From Alcaligenes endophyticus (lineage in GTDB: Bacteria > Pseudomonadota > Gammaproteobacteria > Burkholderiales > Burkholderiaceae_B): a stretch of DNA of 64,000 bases. Positions 1-8,963 of this stretch are shown piece by piece. A program made the position numbers and the translations under genes. The stretch spans positions 868,001-932,000 of the forward strand of contig NZ_JAPKND010000001.1 in NCBI RefSeq assembly GCF_026344035.1, in the 5' to 3' direction. The notes beneath the pieces were generated by a model, which saw only the letters and a list, made by a program, of their open reading frames with translations, was not told the DNA's origin and did no database searches. Every line of letters starts with the position of its first letter. Position 1 is the first letter of the stretch.

Positions 1-1
1 A

Positions 2-313
2 CAGTTCAATATTGAATTAGAAATAGAGCGTGACGGTGAGCGCGTGAGCTTACAAGGGCAGGGCGAAGGTGCTATTTCGGCCTTTGTCGCTGCGTTGGGC
101 CAGTCTATTACGATTATGGACTACAACGAGCACGCCATAGGCTCCGGAGCTGAAACACGCGCTGCCTCGTATGTGGAGATGCGTATTGGCGACAGCCCCA
201 CGGGCTTTGGTGTTGGGGTGCATCGCGATATCGTAACGTCTTCTTTCTTGGCTATCTTGAGTGCCTTGAATCGTCACGAAGCCAGCAAAAAACAAGAGGC
301 CGCAACCGCTTAA
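2..313 (+). CDS. leuA: 2-isopropylmalate synthase, C-terminal end (partial)
   Basis: This reading frame is open from the left edge and ends at 313, so only the last ~103 codons are present. The sequence matches the LeuA regulatory (allosteric dimerisation) domain: a beta-rich stretch with [12 protein letters not shown], an [19 protein letters not shown] segment, and the closing [21 protein letters not shown] helix. In the full enzyme this domain binds leucine and feeds back on the condensation of acetyl-CoA with 2-oxoisovalerate, the first step of leucine synthesis. The catalytic TIM barrel lies outside the window. Assignment to 2-isopropylmalate synthase rather than homocitrate or citramalate synthase is likely but rests only on this domain. 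Confidence 0.9.
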   Translation, partial: QFNIELEIERDGERVSLQGQGEGAISAFVAALGQSITIMDYNEHAIGSGAETRAASYVEMRIGDSPTGFGVGVHRDIVTSSFLAILSALNRHEASKKQEAATA

Positions 314-397
314 GCCATTAACTCTAGCGGCGACGGGCGGTGATCCTGCCAGCTCAGCCGCTCACCCTAGCAGTCTCATGATCTGAGCTGACCACAG

Positions 398-420
398 CAG
401 CCCCTGTATCACAGGGGCTG
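398..420. terminator. Hairpin between leuA and the convergent lipoprotein gene
   Basis: A perfect 10-bp inverted repeat (CAGCCCCTGT / ACAGGGGCTG) with a 3-base loop sits between the two convergent stop codons. It has no long T-run, but its position fits a shared bidirectional terminator. Confidence 0.6.
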
Positions 421-423
421 ATT

Positions 424-1194
424 CTATTGTGGGCCACATCCCTGTATCGCCTGCTGACGTAAGGCAAGATCCTGTACATGCAAAGCAGCGCGTACACAGT
501 CATCCGTGGGTAAAGCCCCTGCTGCGGCCATTGCCGGCTTGGCCAGCATACGCTCCACCGACTGCTCCCAGCGCTGCAAAGCAGTCACTCGTGCTAGGTG
601 ACGCTGCGTGTACTCCTCTTGGATTAAGCCTTCTTTGTTAGGAGCCCGGGCCCAAAAATTCAAACGTCCTTCCCCCTCTCCTTTTGCCAGCCCTATAGGG
701 CGCAACTGAGCGTCATAAAAATATGTTTCCACCAAGGCTACCGTCTCTTGCGCGCTGACCTCATACCGGACATTCACCACAGCCAAAAGATCCGGCGCGT
801 CTTGCTGCCATTGCTCCAGCGATTCGTACATCTGCCAATTGGGAAAGTGCTTGTTAAAGCTGCGCCCCATCCAGCCTGGTATGAAGTCTGGGTCCGAATA
901 CGCCACCGCTGCAGCACGTAAAGACGGGTCCATCATCGGATTTCCAAACCCTCCCCGCGCCTCGTGCTGATACTGCTGCAAATAGCGTAAATTATTTTTT
1001 GTATTTTGACTCAGCACCACACCCAACGACACATCCGGCCCTGTGGGCAAAGCATGCCAGACCGATGCCTGCACAGACTCGGGAGGCAAGTCCACCTCTA
1101 CACCCACCGTCGCGGGCGGCTCTGCCGTTGCACACCCGGTCAACATGATGGCTATACCCACCAGCACACTACCCAGCCACGTTGTTTTACTCAT
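424..1194 (-). CDS. Putative lipoprotein of unknown function
   Basis: This encodes about 256 residues. I chose the ATG at 1194 because an AAGGAGG Shine-Dalgarno lies 5 bases upstream; an upstream in-frame start would add only seven residues. The N-terminus is a lipoprotein signal (MSKTTWLGSVLVGIAIMLTGC) with an LTGC lipobox, so the mature protein should be anchored through Cys after processing by LspA. The remaining ~235 residues contain Trp/Tyr-rich patches (FIPGWMGRSFNKHFPNWQMY) and match no family I recognise. It lies 14 bases downstream of the Cys-rich exported protein gene and is very probably cotranscribed with it. A role as a partner of that protein, or as a periplasmic immunity protein for the RHS lipase at 2931, is only speculation. 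Confidence 0.75.
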   Translation of the reverse strand: MSKTTWLGSVLVGIAIMLTGCATAEPPATVGVEVDLPPESVQASVWHALPTGPDVSLGVVLSQNTKNNLRYLQQYQHEARGGFGNPMMDPSLRAAAVAYSDPDFIPGWMGRSFNKHFPNWQMYESLEQWQQDAPDLLAVVNVRYEVSAQETVALVETYFYDAQLRPIGLAKGEGEGRLNFWARAPNKEGLIQEEYTQRHLARVTALQRWEQSVERMLAKPAMAAAGALPTDDCVRAALHVQDLALRQQAIQGCGPQ

Positions 1195-1208
1195 AAGGCC
1201 TCCTTTAT

Positions 1209-1919
1209 TTAGCACATCTTGTCGTTAGGCCCAGGCCCCCCTTCACACCCATACCAGCCGGTATGACAGGGGAAATGAGAGTACCGTCTTTTACCCTCTG
1301 GAGAGTAGGAGTACCAACACTGTGACTTGCCCTGCGGTTGTATTTGTGACTGCTCCGCCTGCTGCTGAGCACTCATTTTCCCGAGTTCACTGATCGCGCT
1401 GCTCAGCCCTTGGGTCACGCTATTAAAAAACTGATCCGAACCGCGCCCCTGAGCACTGGCGTTTTGAAAAGCCACATCAGTATGCGTGGAGTCAAACGTG
1501 GGATCACGCATCGCGTTCTGAAAATGCGCTGTCTCTGGAGACAAGTCTGGCGGGCGTGCCTCACGCTTAGCCTGACCGCTTTTTGCACACACCCGACACG
1601 ACTCAATCGACACCGTATTTTGCTCAATCGCGCTTGTGCCAAATAAGCTTTCGGTGCTGCTGTTACCGCTCTTTAACACCGTAATATGAGGTGTGTTATC
1701 GATGAAGAAAGTAATTTTGGAACACGTGGCATGAGAGCTACGCAGAACTAAGGTCGCCGCACTGTTCTTAGGCTGGTTACGAATATCACGCAATTCATAA
1801 CTCGCGCTGCAACTGCCTGCTAGCTGCGTGCAATCGCAATCCACAGCCATAGCCTGGCTTGTCTGCCCTAGCAGCAAGGCCACACATCCTATACGCAAGG
1901 TGTATAAAATAGTGCGCAT
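1209..1919 (-). CDS. Cys-rich exported protein of unknown function
   Basis: This encodes 236 residues starting at an ATG preceded by a G-rich AGGGGG ribosome-binding stretch. Residues 1–25 form a Sec signal peptide (hydrophobic core VALLLGQTSQAMA). The mature part begins with a VDCDC motif and has a beta-rich first half, a Gln-rich helical segment (MSAQQQAEQSQIQPQGKSQ) and a C-terminal Cys/aromatic cluster ending in CEGGPGPNDKMC. About ten cysteines remain after the signal, pointing to a disulfide-bonded extracytoplasmic protein. I cannot place it in a family. It is the first gene of a probable two-gene unit with the lipoprotein gene downstream. The region 1920–2070 should hold its promoter, but no convincing consensus boxes are visible. 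Confidence 0.7.
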   Translation of the reverse strand: MRTILYTLRIGCVALLLGQTSQAMAVDCDCTQLAGSCSASYELRDIRNQPKNSAATLVLRSSHATCSKITFFIDNTPHITVLKSGNSSTESLFGTSAIEQNTVSIESCRVCAKSGQAKREARPPDLSPETAHFQNAMRDPTFDSTHTDVAFQNASAQGRGSDQFFNSVTQGLSSAISELGKMSAQQQAEQSQIQPQGKSQCWYSYSPEGKRRYSHFPCHTGWYGCEGGPGPNDKMC

Positions 1920-2070
1920 ACCGCCCCCTGATCATCCCTCTTTCTGACGATTAATTATTCTATGAAGTGACGATCGCTAGCCTACCCTAAATGGGGTATA
2001 GACAATACATAAATCCTTAAAGCTTAAAATGATTTGCTGAGTCTGTGCGCACACAGCACTCAGTCCGTGC

Positions 2071-2388
2071 TTAATAATTCACACTCAAACCGGGTAGATC
2101 AACCGTAACCCGATTCGCATGCACAGCACTGACGCACGCTTGCGCAAAGCGCTGTGCAAGATCAGAGTTCGACTGCAACCCGTGGTAACCCAATGCATCG
2201 GCCACACCCATAATTTTGTCTAATAACAGCACCTTGCCACTGGCGCGCAATGGCTCACAGCCATGCTCTAGCCATTGCTGATCAAACCACTCGCGCGCCT
2301 GAGCTTCGGACATCCCAGGCTCGTCCAACGAAGTGTCAATTTCCAAAGACTGACCTGACGGAAAAATAACAGTAACCACACCACGCAT
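2071..2388 (-). CDS. Small hypothetical protein
   Basis: This encodes 105 residues with a strong GGAGG ribosome-binding site 7 bases before the ATG, which makes it a convincing gene. It has no signal peptide or membrane segment. The N-terminus looks like a short beta hairpin (VVTVIFPSGQSLEID), followed by helices with a conserved-looking WFDQQWLEHGCEPL patch. I do not recognise the family. It lies downstream of the DUF1840 gene on the same strand with an 88-base gap, so cotranscription is possible. Confidence 0.6.
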   Translation of the reverse strand: MRGVVTVIFPSGQSLEIDTSLDEPGMSEAQAREWFDQQWLEHGCEPLRASGKVLLLDKIMGVADALGYHGLQSNSDLAQRFAQACVSAVHANRVTVDLPGLSVNY

Positions 2389-2476
2389 CGCAAACCTCCA
2401 AGAATGTAGATAAGACAGAACAGCCTACTCAGTATGCGTATTAAAGTTTGTCAGCATAAAGACATTTACCGCCAAC

Positions 2477-2833
2477 TTACCACGAGGTGTCGGTCTCTTC
2501 CCAGAGCACATCATGCTGTTCTTTTTCTGCTTTACGCAGCAACTCTAGCAACGGGTAAGCACGCTGGCGCAAACTGACAGGCCGCGTCATAGGATGCAAC
2601 TTATCGTCGTTATCATCATCGTCTTCTTCATGGTAGCTATTTTCATGCTGCTCTTTGGCCTCGATCTCTTGCTCTATGCCGTGAATCATCGTCGATAACT
2701 GTTCTGCCGTAATCACGCCACGCTTGGGAAAACCCTCTGGAAATACGCGCCCCCCTGCTGTAAAGAGTGGCAGGGCATGTTCTACGAACATCATGACACT
2801 GGAAGCCGACTTTGTCTTAAAAGTAATTAGCAT
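2477..2833 (-). CDS. DUF1840 family protein
   Basis: This encodes 118 residues with a GAGGAG ribosome-binding site. The start MLITFKTKS...MMFVEHALPL and the later PVSLRQRAYPLLELLRKAEKE segment are typical of DUF1840, a small cytoplasmic family common in Betaproteobacteria and of unknown function. An acidic low-complexity stretch (EEDDDDNDD) sits in the middle. It is transcribed divergently from the RHS gene at 2931, and the ~100 bases between them must hold both promoters. Confidence 0.8.
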   Translation of the reverse strand: MLITFKTKSASSVMMFVEHALPLFTAGGRVFPEGFPKRGVITAEQLSTMIHGIEQEIEAKEQHENSYHEEDDDDNDDKLHPMTRPVSLRQRAYPLLELLRKAEKEQHDVLWEETDTSW

Positions 2834-2930
2834 GGTGTTTCTCCTCTAGGACAATAAACCGTTTTATCGCCCTTCTCCACATAACGGTATTACAAGATAA
2901 CAGGGTTTGACAAACTCTGGAGTAAAACAG

Positions 2931-5900
2931 ATGAGGTCTTTGCTTAAAACGGCATCGCTGGGGATAGTTCTTACGCTATGGCCGCTCTGTAGTCACGCCT
3001 ATACCTGCCGTGCCCCCGCCATCACCGCCCCCTGCGATCAGCATACTGCAGGCAGCCCATATTTGGGATGGGGCAATCCAGTACATCTACAAACGGGTGA
3101 CAAATGGCAGCACGACATAGACCTTCCCATGCATACGTTATGGCCCGGGCTCAGCCGCCATTACCTTAGCCGTGCCAGCCCAGCCAGCCCCAGCATGCAT
3201 TCCGAATTTTGGCATTTATCTTACGATGTACAGTTGCAGCCACAAGGCCAAAGCTGGCAAATCAACCATGCGGACGGTAGCACCTCCTGGGTAGCGGCAC
3301 ACGAACTCATCGATCGACCCACCACTGATGTACGCTGGCGGTGGCAATCGCCACAAGGGGCCATCTTAGACTTTGATCAAGACGGCTGGCTGATTTATCT
3401 GGGCCAACCCCATCATCCAAAAATTCACGTAAGCCGGCACAAACAGCCCCCTTTGCAACATGCCATTAAGCAAATTCGCTACGTAGGCCACGCAGCCGCT
3501 TTAAGCCTGCATTATGACACTCAACACCAGCGTCTTTCAGAAGTAGCAAGCCCATTGGGGCGCTTCTCATATGAGTACGATGCGCAAGGACGCTTACAAA
3601 CGGTCGAGCGTCCAGACGGCATGCAACGAACCTACACCTATGCCCCTGCACAACAAGCGGGTCATGATTACGCTCTTAGTGCAATCAGTCTGCGCCAAGG
3701 CCACTTATTACTACCGCTATACGAATGGACATATGCCAATGGCAAAGTCATTGCGGGCCGAGCCGGTACACAGCAACAATTTTGGCATTTGGATCGTGAC
3801 GCCAATCAAAGCACTATTACCCAGAACTCAACGCAGCAAACCTGGCGGTTTTCTAGTCCCGGTACGCTACAGCACTACACACTACAACCCTGTCCTAGCT
3901 GTCCCCTAAAACAAAGCACACAAACGCACAACTCAGTTGGCCAACTGGTACAAGCGCAAGGCTGGCAACTAGACCGCGCCGCCGACGGCAGCTTGCAACA
4001 GGCGAAAGCTGAAGACTCTGGCTGGGGTAAGCTACGTTTACATTTCACCCCCCAAGGACAGCTCAGTCGCTGGCACACCCCACTGGGTCTGCATCGGCGC
4101 CACTATGACAGTCAAGGTAGGCTACTCGAGCACCACTACTCCCAGCAAAGCTGGCTGAAAATAAAATATCAGGCACAACGTCCTAGCGTACTTGATTACG
4201 CCCACGACGATCAATCCTTGCAGGTCAAGCTACACTGGGCGGGCGCTACGCTCTTAACCATATCGCACCCCGAGGAAACTCAAAAGCTTTGGCTCAGTCC
4301 AGATCACCAACATGTACGTGTACGCCAAATAGAACGGGCGCGCCATGCGCTGCACTATCAAGAAAGTTTTCGCTATGACGAGCAGCAGCGCTTAGTAGAG
4401 CATTCTTTGCCGGAAGGCGGCAGTTTGCACTACACCTGGGGCACACATCAGCAGTTGCTCGCCATTCACTGGACTGGCACGTCAGGAAAAAAAGAACTTG
4501 TTATACAAGGCAGCCGGCACCAAGCCGGTTATCGTTGGGGTAACGGTGTTGCTGCAGTCACGCAGCTATCGGCTCAGGCACAAGCCGCACGACACAGCAT
4601 TTATAGCCCCCACCACCCTTTATGGGAGCAAGAAAGGCACTATGGCGAACAAGGTCAGGTACTGCGCGAGCGCTATTGGCATGCCGAGTTTCCCAGCCTA
4701 GAAAAACGCTATGGCTATAACGATGATCTACGCTTGATTGTAGAAAAAAACACTCAACAAGAGCACTGGTGGCAATGGCAAACTACGGGCGCAAGTAATA
4801 CCAACCAGGGCACCACCAAACCAGAGCAGGCCGAATTACCCAGCCACGTAGGAGACTGGCAATTGTATTACGGCGCCCAACGTCGCTTGCAAAGCATATG
4901 GTCTAACCAGGTAGCAATTGCACAATATCGTCACGATGCTTTCGGCCAGCGTATCTATAAACACACACAGCAAGCACAAGTCGGCTACCTTTATCATGAC
5001 CATAAACTAGTCGCCGAATACTCATTGCTCACCCCTCAAACCGATCGGCTAGCGCTAGATCGCCGCTATATCTACGCCCATCATGTACCCGTGGCGATGC
5101 TAGTCTATGAGGCCGACCACACAGCACGCCTGTATTTTATTCATAGCGATCTTATGGGGGCGCCACGCCTGCTCACTGATACCCATGCACAAACGGTATG
5201 GTTAGCCGATTACACTGCGTGGGGCCGAGCTCAGGTGCTGCTGGAAAAGCTAGACTTTCCGTTACGCTTACCCGGCCAATACTTCGATACAGAAAGCACT
5301 TGGCACGATAATTTACTGCGCACCTACCTGCCTGATCACGGCCACTACCTTGAGGCGGACCCACTAGGCCCACTACCTTTATCTGGTTCACAAGCATATG
5401 GCTATGCCCAACAACAACCTTTACGCTATGTCGATCCGCTCGGGTTAATTCTCTTTGCCTTTGATGGCACCCGCATGAGCTCTAGCTCAAACAGTAATGT
5501 ATGGAAGCTGGCTCAACTCTATGCCGACGGGCCCTCTCATTACCAACGCGGGCCGGGTAATAGCTATTATCTAGACTGGGATGCCATCGTAGCGTGGAAT
5601 GCCCGCCAGATTCTAGAAAACCATTGGCAGTCCTTACTCAATGCAGTAGAACGCCGTGGGCAAACCAACTCACCTTTAGCTATCGACATATTAGGCTACT
5701 CGCGCGGCGCGGCCTTAGCTCGCGAATTCGCTAATCGTATACTTGAACACTCACATGCTGGGCTCTTTGAATTTCATCATCCCCAGCGCGGTTGGTTGCG
5801 CGCTTGTGTAGATCTGCGCTTTATAGGGTTGTTTGACACTGTCGCGCAATTTGGTCTGCACGGTTCGCATAATTACTTATATAGACTAGGTGTGGCCAAT

Positions 5901-6416
5901 GCCTGGCATTGGGTCGCTCATGCAGTCGCCTTACATGAACATCGCCATCTTTTCCCTCTGAGCGCAATCAATGCCGCACACAACACCGTGCAAGCTCCCT
6001 TTATCGGAGCCCATGGCGACATCGGAGGGGGAGCGCTAGCCGATGACCTACCCGTGTCAGATCTGGATAAAGTGGCGTTAGCGTGGATGCACTGGCAAGC
6101 CAAAGCCGCTGGCCTTTCTTTGCATGACCTGCCCGAGAAAGAGCAAGACCTGAACCAACTTATCTTGCACGACTCTAGGCCCGCTTTTCTACGTTATCTG
6201 CAAAATGGTGACCGGCAATTGCTCTACCATGGCCACGGTCAAGACTTGGCTTACCAAGACCTGCATCCGCACCTCGGACGCAAGAGCCGAGAACAGGTGG
6301 AGCCGATTATCCAACGCTACCTAGACTGGCGAACCCGCACTGACCCAATGGTCGGTGAGATTGATAAGCAAGCCTATGAGCGATGGCTCGATGAGACCCA
6401 TGGCTGGACACCATAA
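2931..6416 (+). CDS. RHS-repeat protein with signal peptide and C-terminal Tle1-like (DUF2235) lipase domain
   Basis: This encodes 1161 residues. The ATG at 2931 has GGAG 8 bases upstream; a TTG at 2907 is in frame but lacks a site. Residues 1–24 are a Sec-type signal peptide (LLKTASLGIVLTLWPLCSHA). Residues ~40–110 resemble the DUF6531 region that opens RHS proteins, then come many YD/RHS-type repeats (YEYDAQGRLQTVERPDG, YDSQGRLLEHHYS). The RHS core closes at the DPLGL motif, residues 835–839. The last ~320 residues match DUF2235/Tle1 phospholipases: GYSRG with Ser924, FDTV with Asp969 and GAHGDIGGG with His1028 supply a full Ser-Asp-His triad. Expected activity is phospholipid or ester hydrolysis. 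There is no PAAR domain, and the Sec signal is unlike type VI-delivered RHS effectors. It has no obvious immunity gene downstream; argS follows. Confidence 0.85.
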   Translation: MRSLLKTASLGIVLTLWPLCSHAYTCRAPAITAPCDQHTAGSPYLGWGNPVHLQTGDKWQHDIDLPMHTLWPGLSRHYLSRASPASPSMHSEFWHLSYDVQLQPQGQSWQINHADGSTSWVAAHELIDRPTTDVRWRWQSPQGAILDFDQDGWLIYLGQPHHPKIHVSRHKQPPLQHAIKQIRYVGHAAALSLHYDTQHQRLSEVASPLGRFSYEYDAQGRLQTVERPDGMQRTYTYAPAQQAGHDYALSAISLRQGHLLLPLYEWTYANGKVIAGRAGTQQQFWHLDRDANQSTITQNSTQQTWRFSSPGTLQHYTLQPCPSCPLKQSTQTHNSVGQLVQAQGWQLDRAADGSLQQAKAEDSGWGKLRLHFTPQGQLSRWHTPLGLHRRHYDSQGRLLEHHYSQQSWLKIKYQAQRPSVLDYAHDDQSLQVKLHWAGATLLTISHPEETQKLWLSPDHQHVRVRQIERARHALHYQESFRYDEQQRLVEHSLPEGGSLHYTWGTHQQLLAIHWTGTSGKKELVIQGSRHQAGYRWGNGVAAVTQLSAQAQAARHSIYSPHHPLWEQERHYGEQGQVLRERYWHAEFPSLEKRYGYNDDLRLIVEKNTQQEHWWQWQTTGASNTNQGTTKPEQAELPSHVGDWQLYYGAQRRLQSIWSNQVAIAQYRHDAFGQRIYKHTQQAQVGYLYHDHKLVAEYSLLTPQTDRLALDRRYIYAHHVPVAMLVYEADHTARLYFIHSDLMGAPRLLTDTHAQTVWLADYTAWGRAQVLLEKLDFPLRLPGQYFDTESTWHDNLLRTYLPDHGHYLEADPLGPLPLSGSQAYGYAQQQPLRYVDPLGLILFAFDGTRMSSSSNSNVWKLAQLYADGPSHYQRGPGNSYYLDWDAIVAWNARQILENHWQSLLNAVERRGQTNSPLAIDILGYSRGAALAREFANRILEHSHAGLFEFHHPQRGWLRACVDLRFIGLFDTVAQFGLHGSHNYLYRLGVANAWHWVAHAVALHEHRHLFPLSAINAAHNTVQAPFIGAHGDIGGGALADDLPVSDLDKVALAWMHWQAKAAGLSLHDLPEKEQDLNQLILHDSRPAFLRYLQNGDRQLLYHGHGQDLAYQDLHPHLGRKSREQVEPIIQRYLDWRTRTDPMVGEIDKQAYERWLDETHGWTP

Positions 6417-6501
6417 ACGTTCGAATTCATACTTTGACTTAAAATCAAGCTATCATGTTGTACTAAACCCGCCGCATGACGTGATGGCGCCAATGACATC
6501 C

Positions 6502-6525
6502 ATGACAGGCTGCGAAGCCTGTCAT
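6502..6525 (+). terminator. Perfect hairpin with GCGA loop between the RHS gene and argS
   Basis: A perfect 10-bp stem (ATGACAGGCT / AGCCTGTCAT) closes a GCGA tetraloop of the GNRA type. It lies 85 bases after the RHS stop and 27 bases before argS, without a T-run. It could end RHS transcription or form part of the argS leader. Confidence 0.45.
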
Positions 6526-6552
6526 CGGCTTTAACCCCACAACGTATACACT

Positions 6553-8238
6553 ATGCTTCCTGAGCAAGAAAATCAGTTAATCGCACATATACAGGCCGCT
6601 GTAATCAAAAGCCTGCCCCAAGCCCAAGCCAAGGTTCAACTAGAACGACCCAAGGTCGCTGCCCATGGCGACGTTGCTTGCAATATTGCCATGCAACTGG
6701 CCAAACCAGCCAAACGTAACCCGCGCGAACTAGCCCAGGAAATTGTCGATACTCTGCTCAGCAATGAACAGGCGTGCCAACTCATTGCTAGCGCAGAAAT
6801 CGCCGGCCCCGGGTTTATTAATTTCAGGCTAACTGCGGCCACTCACCAAGCAGTGTTGCATACCATACAAGCCCAAGGCGTAGGCTTTGGTCATGCTCCC
6901 CGCAGCGACCATAAATTAATGGTGGAGTTTGTATCCGCCAACCCTACCGGCCCTTTGCATGTAGGACATGCTCGTCAAGCTGCTTTAGGCGATTCCCTAT
7001 GCCGGGTCTTTGCCTCGCAAGGCTATCAAGTTACACGAGAGTTCTACTATAACGATGCGGGTAATCAAATTGATAACCTAGCCATCAGTGTGCAGGCGCG
7101 CGCGCGCGGCATTAATCCTGACGCCCCTGAGTTTCCTAGTGATGGCTACAAGGGCGATTACATTATGGATATCGCTCAAGAGTTTCTCGCCAAAAAATCT
7201 GTACAAGCAGCGGATGGCGAAAGTGTGACGGCGAGCGGCGACATTAATGCCTTAAACGATATACGACTGTTTGCCGTCGCTTACCTACGCCGAGAACAAG
7301 ACTTAGATTTGCAAGCGTTCAATTTGAAATTTGATAATTTCTACCTAGAAAGCTCGTTATATACCTCTGGTCGGGTTGAAAACACCGTACAGGCCCTTAT
7401 CGCTAGCGGACATACTTACGAAGAAGGGGGGGCGCTTTGGCTGCGCACGACCGAGCTCAATACCGGCGACGATAAAGATCGCGTGATGCGTAAATCGGAA
7501 GGGGGCTACACCTATTTTGTGCCTGACGTGGCCTACCACGTGGCCAAGTGGGAACGAGGCTTTCACCATGCCATCAATATTCAAGGCTCAGACCACCACG
7601 GCACCATCGCCCGTGTTCGAGCCGGTTTACAAGCGCTTGATATCGGTATACCTGCCGATTACCCCGCATACATTCTGCACAAAATGGTGAAAGTAGTACG
7701 CGATGGCCAAGAGGTAAAAATCTCTAAGCGTGCGGGTAGCTACGTTACCATGCGCGACCTGATCGACTGGGTTGGGCAAGATGCAGTACGTTTTTTCCTG
7801 ATTCAGCGTCGAGCCGACTCAGAGTTCGTTTTTGATATCGATTTAGCGCTTTCAAAAAGCGAAGAAAACCCTGTGTACTACATACAGTACGCACATGCCC
7901 GCATCTGCTCCATTCTCAGCCAGCAAGCGGCTTTACTGGAACATATCAATCAAGCTGATATCAGCCGCTTAATAGCTCCTAGTGAAATCACCTTGCTGCA
8001 ACGCTTAGCCGAGTACCCCACCATTTTGGCGCAAGCGGCTCGTGAACTAGCCCCCCACCACATCGCTTTCTGGCTGCGTGACTGCGCTGCCGATTTTCAT
8101 GCTTGGTATAACGCGGAACGTATCTCCGTCGATGATGAAGCGCTTAAGTTAGCTCGTTTGCGCTTAGCCCAAGCTAGCGCGCAAGTCATCAAACAAGGCT
8201 TGGAGCTGCTGGGCGTTTCCGCACCAGAGCGTATGTAG
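6553..8238 (+). CDS. argS: Arginyl-tRNA synthetase
   Basis: This encodes 561 residues, the normal size for bacterial ArgRS. It charges tRNA-Arg with arginine using ATP in the cytoplasm. The N-terminal arginyl-specific domain (~1–110) is followed by the class I catalytic domain with the HIGH-type motif HVGH at residues 136–139 ([16 protein letters not shown]). The KMSKS-equivalent loop is [14 protein letters not shown] anticodon-binding domain closes the protein ([12 protein letters not shown]). It is followed after 15 bases by the SPOR protein gene and then dsbA, an order I associate with Burkholderiales. No defects are visible. Confidence 0.97.
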   Translation: MLPEQENQLIAHIQAAVIKSLPQAQAKVQLERPKVAAHGDVACNIAMQLAKPAKRNPRELAQEIVDTLLSNEQACQLIASAEIAGPGFINFRLTAATHQAVLHTIQAQGVGFGHAPRSDHKLMVEFVSANPTGPLHVGHARQAALGDSLCRVFASQGYQVTREFYYNDAGNQIDNLAISVQARARGINPDAPEFPSDGYKGDYIMDIAQEFLAKKSVQAADGESVTASGDINALNDIRLFAVAYLRREQDLDLQAFNLKFDNFYLESSLYTSGRVENTVQALIASGHTYEEGGALWLRTTELNTGDDKDRVMRKSEGGYTYFVPDVAYHVAKWERGFHHAINIQGSDHHGTIARVRAGLQALDIGIPADYPAYILHKMVKVVRDGQEVKISKRAGSYVTMRDLIDWVGQDAVRFFLIQRRADSEFVFDIDLALSKSEENPVYYIQYAHARICSILSQQAALLEHINQADISRLIAPSEITLLQRLAEYPTILAQAARELAPHHIAFWLRDCAADFHAWYNAERISVDDEALKLARLRLAQASAQVIKQGLELLGVSAPERM

Positions 8239-8253
8239 GTAGGGAACTCACTC

Positions 8254-8901
8254 ATGGCTCGTGCCCGTAAAACAACTAGCGGCTCTAAAGGCAACACCTT
8301 TTCTGGGGTATTCATAGGCCTAATCCTTGGCCTAGCTGCCGCCTTATTGGTAGCGCTATTTGTCACCAAAGCGCCTTTGCCTTTCGTGGATCGTTTCAGT
8401 CGCGAACCCGAAAAGGTGACTCTACCTCCCGCGCAACAGGCCCCAGACCCTAACCAAAGTCTATATAGTCAAACTCCTCCGGCTATTGTTCCAGGCACGA
8501 CACTCCCCAGCGTCACACCACCAACCATCACTACGCCAGTCGCGCCCCCCCCATCGGGTGCACCTAGCAAAGCAGACACCGATGAACTCAATAAGCTCAT
8601 CGCTAACTTACCGCCTCCTATGGCTAGCCCTGCACCGCCTAAACCGGCGCCAGCCGCTAAAGCGCCTACCTTAACGTATTACCTGCAGGCAGGTGCTTTT
8701 AGCAAAACTCAGGATGCAGATGCCATGGCAGCCCGCTTACTGATGCTAGGGCTTAATGCCCACATACAAAAAGGCGAGCTAAATGGCGCCAGTATCCACC
8801 GAGTACGCTTAGGACCCTTTCAGGGGCTAGATGAAATGAATCGCGTCCGCAGCAAGCTGTCGGACGAAAAAATTGACACCTCGGTTGTGCGCTCTCAATA
8901 G
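8254..8901 (+). CDS. SPOR-domain membrane protein (FtsN-like)
   Basis: This encodes 215 residues. One transmembrane segment (VFIGLILGLAAALLVALFV, about residues 18–40) follows a short basic cytoplasmic tail. A long Pro/Ala-rich linker (~50–140) leads to a C-terminal SPOR domain (~143–215: YYLQAGAFSKTQDADAMAARL...VRLGPFQGLDEMNRVRSKL). SPOR domains bind denuded glycan strands of septal peptidoglycan, so a cell-division role at the septum is likely. Topology and size resemble FtsN, but no FtsA-interaction segment can be assigned. It starts 15 bases after argS and probably shares its transcript. Confidence 0.85.
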   Translation: MARARKTTSGSKGNTFSGVFIGLILGLAAALLVALFVTKAPLPFVDRFSREPEKVTLPPAQQAPDPNQSLYSQTPPAIVPGTTLPSVTPPTITTPVAPPPSGAPSKADTDELNKLIANLPPPMASPAPPKPAPAAKAPTLTYYLQAGAFSKTQDADAMAARLLMLGLNAHIQKGELNGASIHRVRLGPFQGLDEMNRVRSKLSDEKIDTSVVRSQ

Positions 8902-8963
8902 GAAAGGAACTTAGTGCCAGACTGTTAGTCTCAAACGCATTAAGGTATTAACAAGGACATACC

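Noticed and set aside
6434-6466. TTGACT and TACTAA as an argS promoter
   Set aside because: The spacing of about 21 bases is too long and alternative -10 boxes are poor, so I did not list it.
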